From assembly GCF_003576345.1 (NCBI RefSeq), contig NZ_QWGB01000014.1, positions 1-64,000 on the forward strand: DNA of 64,000 nucleotides, read 5' to 3'. The translations under genes were made by a program, and so were the position numbers. The stretch is from Henriciella barbarensis. Its GTDB lineage: Bacteria > Pseudomonadota > Alphaproteobacteria > Caulobacterales > Hyphomonadaceae. Below the pieces are notes generated by a model. It worked only from the letters and a program-made list of their open reading frames with translations. It was not told where the DNA came from and did no database searches. Below, piece after piece: positions 33,941 to 41,409 of this stretch. The stretch's first letter is position 1. Every line of letters begins with the position of its first letter.

Positions 33941-34881
33941 CCCGGCTCAAACTCGCCATCCCGTCCAAGGGTCGCCTGAAAGACAATGCAGAGAACTGGC
34001 TCGCCCGCGCTGGCTTCAAACTGCGCCAGTCCGGCGGTGACCGCGGCTATACCGCAGAGCTGAAAGGCCTGCCGGATGCCGATGTGCTGCTCCTCTCCGC
34101 ACGAGAGATTGCGCAGGGCCTGATCGACGGTGCATTCCATATCGGCGTGACCGGTGAGGACCTTCTCAACGACCTTTCGGCAGACCTTGCCCGCGACGCA
34201 TCCGTCATCAAGCGGCTGGAATTTGGCGGGGCCGATGTGGTCGTCGCCGTGCCTGCGGCCTGGCTCGACGTGAACACGATGGCTGACCTTGAAGCTGCCG
34301 GGGCGGGCTTCCGCCAGCGCCATGGCCGGCGCATGAAAGTCGCCACGAAATACCTCCGTCTCACCCGTAACTATTTCTCTGAAAAGTCTGTGGGTGAGTA
34401 CCGTCTCGTCGAAAGCGCCGGCGCGACAGAGGCGGCTCCGGCCTCCGGTCAAGCTGAAGTCATTGTCGATATCACCTCGACCGGTACGACACTGCGCGCC
34501 AACAGCCTCAAGGTTCTCGATGACGGCGTGATCCTGAAAAGCCGCGCCGCCCTGGCGGGGTCGCTCCGTGCCGACTGGTCGGGCGGGGCGAAAGACGTGC
34601 TCCAGAAACTCCTCGCCTCGATCGAAGCCGTGGAATCGGCGGATGCGACCAGCCTTCTGGTCGTTGGCGGGAAGGTCGAGGAATCACTTCGCGATTCGCT
34701 TGGCCTTGCCAAAGTCTCCGCCAATTCCTTCCTCAGCCCATCCGGGAAAGCGGTGGAAAATGCCCGAAAACTTACTGAATCTGGAGTGAATTCGGTCTCT
34801 ATCCTCAAATCGGACTTCATTTTCTCCCAGGCGACGCCCTCCTATGAGGCATTCATTGCCCAATTTTCGACACGTGCTTGA
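33937..34881 (+). CDS. hisG: ATP phosphoribosyltransferase catalytic subunit
   Basis: 314 residues. It makes phosphoribosyl-ATP from ATP and PRPP, the first step of histidine synthesis. The N-terminus LKLAIPSKGRLKDNAENWLARAG and the PRPP-binding EVIVDITSTGTTLRANSLKVL (about 173-193) are clear. It is longer than the roughly 230-residue HisG that usually accompanies HisZ; the C-terminal 80 residues do not look like a standard feedback domain. A terminator follows at 34951-34978. Confidence 0.95.
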   Translation: MTRLKLAIPSKGRLKDNAENWLARAGFKLRQSGGDRGYTAELKGLPDADVLLLSAREIAQGLIDGAFHIGVTGEDLLNDLSADLARDASVIKRLEFGGADVVVAVPAAWLDVNTMADLEAAGAGFRQRHGRRMKVATKYLRLTRNYFSEKSVGEYRLVESAGATEAAPASGQAEVIVDITSTGTTLRANSLKVLDDGVILKSRAALAGSLRADWSGGAKDVLQKLLASIEAVESADATSLLVVGGKVEESLRDSLGLAKVSANSFLSPSGKAVENARKLTESGVNSVSILKSDFIFSQATPSYEAFIAQFSTRA

Positions 34882-34950
34882 CTCTGTGACAGAAAATTAG
34901 CATTCAGATAAGGCAAGTTTCTGGGAGGAAACGCTGCAATACTTTTTACG

Positions 34951-34978
34951 GGCGCGGCCACAAGCCGCGCCTTTTTTT
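34951..34978 (+). terminator. Rho-independent terminator of the his operon
   Basis: GGCGCGGC (34951-34958) pairs with GCCGCGCC (34964-34971) over a CACAA loop and is followed by seven T's. Confidence 0.92.
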
Positions 34979-35020
34979 ATGCGCCGTTCAAGTGTCGCTG
35001 CACTCCCCTGTTAACTCCCG

Positions 35021-35136
35021 AAAGAAAAAGGCCCCGGTGGGGCCTTTATAAGTCACTTCCGATTTTTGAAGGGCCCGGCTGGCGGCTCAGGGTCAGGGCG
35101 TCAGGGTTTGCTACCAGCCGGGTTTAGTTATTATTG
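35021..35136 (-). ncRNA. Putative small RNA (about 115 nt)
   Basis: On the minus strand TTGACG (35169-35164) and an AT-rich -10 around 35148-35141 predict a start near 35136. The transcript would open with a CCCGGCTGG/CCAGCCGGG stem (35122-35114 with 35082-35074) whose loop holds three CCCTGA repeats. It ends in AAAGGCCCC-acc-GGGGCCTTT followed by TTTTTCTTT (35047-35021), a strong intrinsic terminator. No ORF fits. The structure suggests a trans-acting sRNA; no Rfam family is recognised. The same terminator stem could also work for the plus strand. Confidence 0.5.
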
Positions 35137-35289
35137 TTTTTCAATATATGACTTATCGATAAACGTCAAGCGCTTATCGAAAAACATAATGAAATATTCG
35201 TAATCCAGCCCATTCGGAGAGCGGAAGCGGCGCATTTAATGGGGCGCGCCTTGATTGACCACAGCGCAAGCGACATGGCTTGCATGCAG

Positions 35290-35305
35290 AGTTGCAATTG
35301 CAACT
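35290..35305. promoter_or_regulatory. 16-bp perfect palindrome upstream of argD
   Basis: AGTTGCAATTGCAACT is fully self-complementary and lies 124 bases before the argD start in the otherwise unassigned stretch 35170-35428. It is a candidate operator for a dimeric regulator. Confidence 0.45.
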
Positions 35306-35428
35306 TTCTGTGTTCGCCAGCTTCAGGCTCGCCTTCAGCGCCGCAAAGGCCCATGTGTTGACTTTGAAATCAGCGCCAGCCATCCCCAAGACTAACGCAG
35401 TCCTGAACCCTCTAGGAGCTTGAGAAAA

Positions 35429-36619
35429 ATGTCAGATCCGCGCGCCCACATCATGCCCGTCTACGCCCCGCCATCGGAGGTGTTCGTGCGAGGCGAGGGT
35501 GTGAACCTCATCACAGAGGAAGGTGACAGCTATCTTGACTTCGTGGCCGGTATCGCGGTCAGCTCGCTCGGCCACTCGCACCCACAGCTGGTCGAAGTCC
35601 TTCAGGAACAGGCCGGAAATCTCTGGCACCTCTCCAACATGTTCCGCGTCCGCGCGGGCGAGGAGCTGGCCGACAAGATGTGCGCCCGCACCTTTGCGGA
35701 TCGTGTCTTCTTCACCAATTCCGGCACCGAAGCGGTTGAGTGCGCGCTGAAAGCCGCCCGCAAGTATCACTGGTCGAAGGGTAATGAGGACCGCATCGAG
35801 TTCATCACCTTCACCGGCGCTTTCCATGGCCGCTCGCTAGGCGCGATCAATGCTGGCGGTAACCCGAAATACCTCGAAGGCTTCGGCCCGGAAATTCCCG
35901 GCTTCCGCCAGCTTGAGTGGGGCGATCATGACGCCCTGAACGAAGCGGTGACAGACAAGACCTGCGCGGTCTTCGTTGAGCCTGTGCAGGGCGAAGGCGG
36001 CGTGCGCGCCATGCCAGAAGAATGCCTGACCGGCCTTCGCAAGCTCTGCGACGAGACCGGCACGCTGCTTATCTATGACGAAGTCCAATGCGGCATGGGC
36101 CGGACGGGCAAGCTCTTCGCGCATGAATGGGCCGAGCACGCTGAACCGGACATCATGTGCGTCGCAAAGGGTGTCGGCGGCGGCTTCCCGTTCGGCGCCT
36201 GCCTGATGACCGAAGAGGTTGGCCTACCCATGCAGCCCGGCTCCCACGGCTCGACCTATGGCGGCAACCCGCTTGCCATGGCCGTCGGCAATGCTGTCTG
36301 GGACATTATTTCGGACGAGGAGTTCCTCGCCGAAGTGCGCCGGGTCGCTGGTACGGTTGCCCAAGGCCTCAAATCCCTCGCAGACAGTCATGCCGACAAG
36401 GTCGAAGGCGTCACGGGCAAGGGCCTCCTGACCGGCCTCAAGCTGAAATCAGCGCCAAAGCCTGTCCAGAATGCCTGCCGCGAAAAGGGCCTTCTTGTCG
36501 GCGTCGCCGGTAATAATGTCCTGCGCCTCGCGCCGCCGCTCATCATCAAGGACGAAGACGTCCGCAAAGCCGTCAGCGTTATGGATGAGGCGCTGAGCGA
36601 GTGGGAAATGGAGGGGTGA
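35429..36619 (+). CDS. argD: Acetylornithine aminotransferase (class III)
   Basis: 396 residues from MSDPRAHIMPVYAPPSEVFVRGEGVNL, with TAGGAGC upstream; a TTG three codons earlier is less likely. PLP enzyme of arginine synthesis that transaminates N-acetylglutamate semialdehyde, and may also serve lysine synthesis. Signatures are VFFTNSGTEAVECALKAARKYH, TFTGAFHGRSLGAI, IYDEVQCGMGRTGKLFAHEW and the PLP lysine in VAKGVGGGFPFGA (about 247). argF lies 13 kb away, so the arginine genes are dispersed. Stop overlaps the next start as GTGA. Confidence 0.93.
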   Translation: MSDPRAHIMPVYAPPSEVFVRGEGVNLITEEGDSYLDFVAGIAVSSLGHSHPQLVEVLQEQAGNLWHLSNMFRVRAGEELADKMCARTFADRVFFTNSGTEAVECALKAARKYHWSKGNEDRIEFITFTGAFHGRSLGAINAGGNPKYLEGFGPEIPGFRQLEWGDHDALNEAVTDKTCAVFVEPVQGEGGVRAMPEECLTGLRKLCDETGTLLIYDEVQCGMGRTGKLFAHEWAEHAEPDIMCVAKGVGGGFPFGACLMTEEVGLPMQPGSHGSTYGGNPLAMAVGNAVWDIISDEEFLAEVRRVAGTVAQGLKSLADSHADKVEGVTGKGLLTGLKLKSAPKPVQNACREKGLLVGVAGNNVLRLAPPLIIKDEDVRKAVSVMDEALSEWEMEG

Positions 36620-36834
36620 GCTGGTTCGAGAATTACACGACGGCGCGCAAATTCGTCGTGATCTGGAACCTACTACTTTTGCCCTTTGTCGGTCTCTTTA
36701 TCGCGCTGAACTGGCGAATGCTTCTTGAGGACCTCGGCGTTCTCCTGCTCATTCCGTTGGGCGCCGCCGTGATTGTTTTCCCGTTTATCTGGTATCTGAC
36801 ACGACGCGGCGGTCCCATAGACTTCGAACTGTAA
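36616..36834 (+). CDS. Small membrane protein behind argD
   Basis: 72 residues from GTG 36616 (MSWFENYTTARKFVVIWNLLLL), with GGAGG directly upstream inside the argD end. Two hydrophobic segments (FVVIWNLLLLPFVGLFIAL and LGVLLLIPLGAAVIVFPFIWYL) are joined by a short acidic turn. It overlaps argD by 4 bases and is therefore probably translationally coupled. Not recognised. Confidence 0.65.
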   Translation: MSWFENYTTARKFVVIWNLLLLPFVGLFIALNWRMLLEDLGVLLLIPLGAAVIVFPFIWYLTRRGGPIDFEL

Positions 36835-36865
36835 ACGCAGCCAGCCAGGTTCTTCGCACTGAATT

Positions 36866-36896
36866 AAAAAAGCCGGCCCCGAAAGGCCGGCTTTCT
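36866..36896. terminator. Bidirectional terminator between convergent genes
   Basis: AAAGCCGGCC (36869-36878) pairs with GGCCGGCTTT (36885-36894) over CCGAAA, with an A-run on the left and a T-rich stretch on the right. It can end both the argD transcript and the opposing acyl-CoA dehydrogenase transcript. Confidence 0.88.
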
Positions 36897-36918
36897 CATG
36901 TCTGGCTAAAGCCAAGAC

Positions 36919-38202
36919 CTACTTCTTGGTCATGCCCTTCATGCCCATGCGGCCGATCTCGTTGCGGCCGACGACCATGTGGTGCACTTCGTCCGGGCCG
37001 TCCGCGAGGCGCAGCGTACGCTGGCTGGTGTACATGTCGGCCAGCGGCGTCCACTGGGATACGCCGGTTGCGCCGTGCATCTGGATGGCATCGTCGATGA
37101 TCTTGCAGACCTTCTCCGGCACCATCGCCTTCACCATGGAAATCCAGACGCGGGCTTCCTTGTTGCCGAGGACGTCCATCGCCTTGGCAGCTTTCAGCAC
37201 CATCAGGCGGCAAGCCTCGATCTCGATGCGGGCGCGGGAGACTTTCTCCTGATTGCCGCCGAGCTTGATGAGTGGCTGACCGAAGGCATCACGGCTCATG
37301 CCGCGTTCCAGCATCAGGTCGAGCGCCTTTTCTGCCGCGCCGATGGAGCGCATGCAGTGGTGGATGCGGCCTGGGCCGAGGCGCAGCTGGGAGATCTCGA
37401 AGCCGCGACCAACGCCGAGCAGGATGTTCTCTTCCGGCACTTTCACATCCGTGAAGCGGATATGCATGTGGCCGTGCGGCGCGTCATCCTTGCCGAAGAC
37501 ATGCATCGGGCCGAGAACTTCGACGCCTGGCGTGTCAATCGGGACGAGGATCTGCGACTGCTGCTCGTGGCTCTGGCCGTCAGGATCGGTCTGCACCATG
37601 ACGATCATGATCTTGCAGCGCGGGTCGCCGGCACCAGAGGCATAGTACTTCTCGCCATTGATGACCCACTCGCCATTTTTCAGGACGGCTTCCGTGCGGA
37701 CATTACGCGCGTCCGAACAGGCCGTGTGGGGCTCTGTCATTGCGAAGGCAGAGCGGATTTCGCCGGCGAGCAGAGGCTTCAGCCACTGTTCCTTCTGTGC
37801 CTTCGTGCCGACGCGTTCGAGCACTTCCATATTGCCGGTGTCAGGCGCAGCGCAGTTCATGCACTCTGATGCGAGTGAGTTCTTGCCAAGCTCGGCGGCG
37901 ATATACGCATAGTCGAGGTTTGGCAGGCCTTCGCCGGTTTCAGCGTCCGGCAGGAAGAAGTTCCAGAGGCCCTGATCCTTGGCTTTCTGCTTGACCGCGT
38001 CGAGCAGCTCAAGCTGGCCGGGAACATAGGAAAAGCGGTCTGCGCGGCCTTCGCCAAGTTCGTGGAACTTGACGCTCATCGGCTCGACTTCTTCCTTGAT
38101 GAAGCGTTTGACGTGCTCATAGAGCGGCACCGACTTTTCAGACATGCGCAGGTCATTGAGATCGTCGCGTACATTTACTGTACCGAGTGTTGCGGTATCC
38201 AT
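36919..38202 (-). CDS. Acyl-CoA dehydrogenase family protein
   Basis: 427 residues from MDTATLGTVNVRDDLNDLRM at 38202. FAD-dependent: AFAMTEPHTACSDARNVRT and INGEKYYASGAGDPRCKIMIVMVQT are the FAD/substrate-binding strands, and QMHGATGVSQWTPLADMYTSQRTLRLADGPDEVHH holds the usual C-terminal elements. It resembles the ACAD10/11-like group, known for long-chain or hydroxylated acyl-CoAs. Divergent from a MarR regulator 118 bases away, which probably controls it. Confidence 0.92.
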   Translation of the reverse strand: MDTATLGTVNVRDDLNDLRMSEKSVPLYEHVKRFIKEEVEPMSVKFHELGEGRADRFSYVPGQLELLDAVKQKAKDQGLWNFFLPDAETGEGLPNLDYAYIAAELGKNSLASECMNCAAPDTGNMEVLERVGTKAQKEQWLKPLLAGEIRSAFAMTEPHTACSDARNVRTEAVLKNGEWVINGEKYYASGAGDPRCKIMIVMVQTDPDGQSHEQQSQILVPIDTPGVEVLGPMHVFGKDDAPHGHMHIRFTDVKVPEENILLGVGRGFEISQLRLGPGRIHHCMRSIGAAEKALDLMLERGMSRDAFGQPLIKLGGNQEKVSRARIEIEACRLMVLKAAKAMDVLGNKEARVWISMVKAMVPEKVCKIIDDAIQMHGATGVSQWTPLADMYTSQRTLRLADGPDEVHHMVVGRNEIGRMGMKGMTKK

Positions 38203-38263
38203 TTGGTGATCCTCCCGAAGATCGCGTGTTGGTGGTGGCTGGCTGCCCGGCTGGCCCGAACAG

Positions 38264-38290
38264 TTGATTGTTTCACTAGTGAAGTATATC
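38264..38290 (+). promoter_or_regulatory. Candidate MarR operator and promoter
   Basis: TTGATT (38264-38269) and TATATC (38285-38290) flank the perfect palindrome TTCACTAGTGAA (38272-38283) in the divergent gap between the acyl-CoA dehydrogenase and marR genes. A dimer bound here would block the marR promoter and could also affect the opposite gene. Confidence 0.6.
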
Positions 38291-38320
38291 CTCCAGGACG
38301 AGGACTCGCAAGGGGCAGGA

Positions 38321-38779
38321 ATGACGCACGACACACGAAACCCGCGAATCTACTCGCGCCTTCAGATTGCTGCCCAGCTCTATCGCAAGGTCGCAGATCG
38401 CCAGTTGGTCGAGACGGCAGGCCTGACCGCGCCGCAACTTGGCGTGCTGACGCGGGTCGCCTCGGCAAAGGCGCTCAACCAGACGAGCCTCGCGCGCGAT
38501 CTCCGCCTGAATGACTCCGCCATTACGGCCATGGTACGCCGTCTTATCGGTATGGGAATGCTGGAAAAGACGCGAAGCGAGAGCGACAGCCGCGCCTTCG
38601 TCCTGAAGCTGACCGAGCAGGGTCAGGCGGCGATCGACCGCGCGGTCAACCAGCCCATCGCCATCAATCGCCGCATCGAAGAGGAATTCGGCGCAGAGGC
38701 GCTACTGCAATTCACCGAAAAGCTGAACCGCATCATCGCCCTCTGCGACGAGGAATCCATGGTCGAGGCTGAAGGGTAG
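38321..38779 (+). CDS. MarR family transcriptional regulator
   Basis: 152 residues from MTHDTRNPRIYSRLQIAAQLYRK with AGGGGCAGGA upstream. A winged helix covers about 35-115 (GLTAPQLGVLTRVASAKALNQTSLARDLRLNDSAITAMVRRLIGMGMLEKTRSESDSRAFVLKLTEQG written here as its overall span), with the wing around SESDSRA. It is divergent from the acyl-CoA dehydrogenase gene, so it may sense an acyl-CoA-type or aromatic ligand. Autoregulation is likely from the palindrome in its promoter. Confidence 0.9.
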   Translation: MTHDTRNPRIYSRLQIAAQLYRKVADRQLVETAGLTAPQLGVLTRVASAKALNQTSLARDLRLNDSAITAMVRRLIGMGMLEKTRSESDSRAFVLKLTEQGQAAIDRAVNQPIAINRRIEEEFGAEALLQFTEKLNRIIALCDEESMVEAEG

Positions 38780-38807
38780 AAGTAGGTCAGAGCCGACTCT
38801 TCGGATT

Positions 38808-38850
38808 GGCGTCACCCTGGATGGCGCAGCCATCTGGGGGGCATCTCCTG
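38808..38850 (+). repeat. Diverged copy (R1) of the GIY-YIG-flanking palindrome
   Basis: GGCGTCACCCTGGATGGCGC... to GCATCTCCTG follows the same frame as R3 at 39317-39361 (shared GGCGTCACCCT at the start and CATCTCCTG at the end), but the hairpin arms differ (ATGGC-gca-GCCAT). Same orientation as R3, opposite to R2. Confidence 0.75.
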
Positions 38851-38947
38851 TCTCTGAGTTCGGCCGCACAGGTCGAAGGGTGTCCAATTCTCCGAGAATT
38901 GGAGGCCCAACTACCGTTGCGATCATATAGAGGCGTCAGAAGCTGGA

Positions 38948-38981
38948 CCCTCAGACCGCTAGCGCGGTCGAGGGTGACGCC
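38948..38981 (-). repeat. Inner inverted repeat arm (R2) beside the GIY-YIG gene
   Basis: 34 bases, identical in inverted orientation to 39317-39350. The arm is itself palindromic: CCCTC/GAGGG and ACCGC/GCGGT pair around GCTA. It ends 11 bases from the stop of the nuclease gene. Confidence 0.9.
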
Positions 38982-38992
38982 AGATAGGCAGG

Positions 38993-39295
38993 TCAACGCA
39001 CCAGCTCGAACCAGAGATCACGCCAGTCAGGGTTCTGTGCTTCAATCAGATTGATCTTGTTTTGTCGTCGGTAGGACTTGATAGATTTCTCACGATAGAT
39101 GGCCTGCGAGACGAGGTCGTGGACCTCGTACCAGACGAGGTGCTTGCAACCATATCGCTTCGTAAATCCCGGAATGTGACCCTCGCGGTGTTCGCCCACG
39201 CGTCTTACTAGATCCGATGTGACGCCGGTATAAAGCGTACCATTGCGACGATTGGCCAGCATGTAGACGGCGGTCACCTTATCCCAGCTTGCCAT
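38993..39295 (-). CDS. GIY-YIG endonuclease domain protein
   Basis: 100 residues from MASWDKVTAVYMLANRR. A single GIY-YIG (URI) nuclease domain: VYML at 10-13 and LYTG at 21-24 replace GIY and YIG, catalytic Arg in DLVRRVGEH (31-36), TKRYGCKHLVWYE and the glutamate in IYREKSIKSYRR. It has no extra DNA-binding domain. Such genes are common in Alphaproteobacteria and have no settled function. The gene fills almost all the space between the two arms of a perfect 34-bp inverted repeat, so a nuclease acting on those palindromes is an attractive inference. Confidence 0.92.
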   Translation of the reverse strand: MASWDKVTAVYMLANRRNGTLYTGVTSDLVRRVGEHREGHIPGFTKRYGCKHLVWYEVHDLVSQAIYREKSIKSYRRQNKINLIEAQNPDWRDLWFELVR

Positions 39296-39316
39296 CTTTG
39301 CCTGCCATCAGTGTTA

Positions 39317-39361
39317 GGCGTCACCCTCGACCGCGCTAGCGGTCTGAGGGCCCATCTCCTG
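39317..39361 (+). repeat. Outer inverted repeat arm (R3) beside the GIY-YIG gene
   Basis: 39317-39350 is the exact inverse of R2, and similarity to R1 continues to 39361 (CCCATCTCCTG). It lies 21 bases upstream of the nuclease start codon. R2-gene-R3 together span 403 bases, like a miniature mobile unit. Confidence 0.88.
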
Positions 39362-39422
39362 CCTTCGCCATGATCGCCACGTGGAAGTTCAGTAGATGGT
39401 CTTCCAGATGGGCTTCGCGGCC

Positions 39423-40034
39423 TTAAGCCGCCGCGCTTTCGCGCTTCGCAACGCGGTCGAACCAGGCAGCGATATTCTTGAAGTCGCGGTTCAGCGGTTG
39501 GCCGACTTGTTCACCGAAAGCGAGGAAGCAGAACAGCAGGATGTCGGCGAGGGTGAACTTGTCACCGGCGACATAGTCGCGGTTCGCCATCTGCTTGTCG
39601 AGAAACGCGACATTGTCCTGCGTGAAGGCTTTCAGACCATCGGCCGCTTCTGGCAGGCAGCGCACACGGTCCTTGAACATTGGCAGGCCCTCGGCCCCGC
39701 GAAAGGCGGTCGTCATGGGCTCGACGATCTTGAGGTCGACCCAGCGGGTCCAGCGGCGGGTCTGGGCGCGCTCTTCCGGCGTCGCGCCGATCAGGCTGTC
39801 GCCGGGGCTGGTTTCGTCCAGATACTCGCAGATCGCCGTGATTTCGGTAATGAGCGCGCCGTCATCGAGCACCAGCGCTGGTGACTGACCGTGCGGGTTC
39901 TTTTCCAGATAGTCGGGTTGCCGGTTCGCGCCGGCCATGATGTCGATCTCTTCTTTTGGAATATCGACCCCGCGCTCTGCCATGAACATGCGTACGACGT
40001 GCGGGTTTGGTCCGACGGAATTATAGAGTTTCAT
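39423..40034 (-). CDS. Glutathione S-transferase family protein
   Basis: 203 residues. The thioredoxin-like N-terminal domain has MKLYNSVGPNPHVVRMFMAERGVDI, the GSH-binding NPHGQSPALVLDDGALITEITAICEYLDE with a Gln-Ser-Pro turn and Glu-Ile-Thr segment; the helical C-terminal domain contains FTLADILLFCFLAFG. It conjugates or reduces electrophiles with glutathione. The catalytic N-terminal residue is likely Ser6. Confidence 0.9.
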   Translation of the reverse strand: MKLYNSVGPNPHVVRMFMAERGVDIPKEEIDIMAGANRQPDYLEKNPHGQSPALVLDDGALITEITAICEYLDETSPGDSLIGATPEERAQTRRWTRWVDLKIVEPMTTAFRGAEGLPMFKDRVRCLPEAADGLKAFTQDNVAFLDKQMANRDYVAGDKFTLADILLFCFLAFGEQVGQPLNRDFKNIAAWFDRVAKRESAAA

Positions 40035-40117
40035 GGCGCGTCTCCTCAGGCGTGTTTGTCTTCTCAGACACCCGAGACTATCGGCGCTAACCAGTGCGGC
40101 AAGCCATGACGCAGGGT

Positions 40118-41089
40118 TCAGCGAGACTTCTTCGAACGCTCGAAACGCTTCGACTTATCTGTTTTTTCGGCCTTCTGCCTGGCCGTTCTGGTCGTCAGGC
40201 CGCGCTCGCGACGGCTGATGACGCCATTTACTTCAGCGCCAGCGCAGATCGCAAATGATGAGAGCCAGAGCCACATGAGAAGCGCTGCAACGGCGCCCAG
40301 GGACCCGAACGTCTCATTATAATCGGCGAAGGCGCTGAGATAGAAAGAGAAGGCGACCGAGGCGAGCAGCCAGATGACGCCAGCAACAATTGCGCCCGGC
40401 AGAATTGGCCGCGAGCGGCTTTCATGTGAACGCACGGTGTGCGGACGGGCTGTTCGCATGAAGGCATAGATGCCAAGCAGGAACAGGCTGACCAGGCCGA
40501 GCCAGCGAATGATGCGCAGCAGGGCATCTACGAAAGCGCCAAGCTGAAGCGCTTTGATGATCGGTGGCACCGCGCCAATCGCCGCGAGCGATATAATCGC
40601 AAACACAATAGCGCCAGCGGTAAATCCGAGGGCCAGAAGGTTCTGTTTAAGGAAACCACGCTTGGCGGGCCGGTCATAAGTCACCGCGATCGCAAGGAGG
40701 AGGGCATTCGCGCCGCGCGATGCCGACCAGAGGGCGATGATGAGTGAGAGAAGCGCGCCCCATGACAGGCCTGACGACTGCGACTCTGCGATGCGGATCA
40801 TCTGCGCAGTGATGAGCCTGTACGCCTCTTCAGGCAGAAAGGTCTGCATGATCTCAAAATAGTCGCGAAGGTCGGCGGAGCTTGTGAACAGGCCCCAGAC
40901 CATCAGCGCACAAGCAACGGCCGGGAAAACTGACAGGAAGGCGTAAAAGGCCACGCCGCCAGACACCAGGGCCACATCATCGTCGCCAATGCGCCCGAAT
41001 GTGCGCGTCACAACGTTCACAACAGGATAGCCCCACCGTTTGTAGAGCGGGGCGTTCCTGATCTTGTAGAGTATTTCCGAACCAATCAT
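40118..41089 (-). CDS. YihY/BrkB family membrane protein
   Basis: 323 residues from MIGSEILYKIRNAPLYKRWGY at 41089; the longer open frame upstream overlaps lapA antisense and is rejected. Six hydrophobic segments, with family motifs VSGGVAFYAFLSVFPAVACALMVWGLF and LPGAIVAGVIWLLASVAFSFYLS...YNETFGSLGAVAALLMWLWLSSFAICAGAEVN. The tail is strongly basic (RTARQKAEKTDKSKRFERSKKSR region). Older annotation as ribonuclease BN is not supported; function unknown. Confidence 0.88.
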   Translation of the reverse strand: MIGSEILYKIRNAPLYKRWGYPVVNVVTRTFGRIGDDDVALVSGGVAFYAFLSVFPAVACALMVWGLFTSSADLRDYFEIMQTFLPEEAYRLITAQMIRIAESQSSGLSWGALLSLIIALWSASRGANALLLAIAVTYDRPAKRGFLKQNLLALGFTAGAIVFAIISLAAIGAVPPIIKALQLGAFVDALLRIIRWLGLVSLFLLGIYAFMRTARPHTVRSHESRSRPILPGAIVAGVIWLLASVAFSFYLSAFADYNETFGSLGAVAALLMWLWLSSFAICAGAEVNGVISRRERGLTTRTARQKAEKTDKSKRFERSKKSR

Positions 41090-41191
41090 CAGCCTAACAA
41101 CTCCGGCGACAAAGGCCCGTTCCGGCGTCCCCTTGACGCAGGACGCCCCAGCGTCAGTATCGGATGAAGCTGAATTCTGGAGGGACGTGAC

Positions 41192-41386
41192 ATGCTGAAG
41201 AACCCGAAAAACTGGCTCGCCATTATTCTGGTCGCGCTGATCATCATCTTCGCGCTTCAGAACATGGAGCTCATTAGCGTCAACTTTCTGGGCTTTGGTT
41301 TCGAGACGCGCCGGGTGCTTCTGATCTTCTTCTGCGTCGTGATAGGTTTTGTGCTGGGCAAGAGCATCCGCTTCAAACGCAGTTGA
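41192..41386 (+). CDS. LapA-domain (DUF1049) small membrane protein
   Basis: 64 residues with two hydrophobic segments (WLAIILVALIIIFALQNMELISVNFLGF and RVLLIFFCVVIGFVLG) and the ALQNMELISVNFLG signature. LapA-domain proteins help lipopolysaccharide assembly at the inner membrane in E. coli; the role here is by family only. TGGAGGG precedes the ATG. It lies 23 bases before the S41 peptidase. Confidence 0.85.
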   Translation: MLKNPKNWLAIILVALIIIFALQNMELISVNFLGFGFETRRVLLIFFCVVIGFVLGKSIRFKRS

Positions 41387-41409
41387 GCTGATAGAGGGGT
41401 GCAGCCAGT

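Noticed and set aside
34878-34978. Possible plus-strand small RNA ending at the his terminator
   Set aside because: A TTGACT is present, but no convincing -10 box follows at the right distance, so the hairpin is taken as the operon terminator only.
35166-35389. Short cysteine-rich minus-strand frames
   Set aside because: No ribosome site, no conserved look, and they run into the putative sRNA promoter region.
36979-37869. 296-codon plus-strand frame
   Set aside because: Shadow of the acyl-CoA dehydrogenase gene on the other strand.
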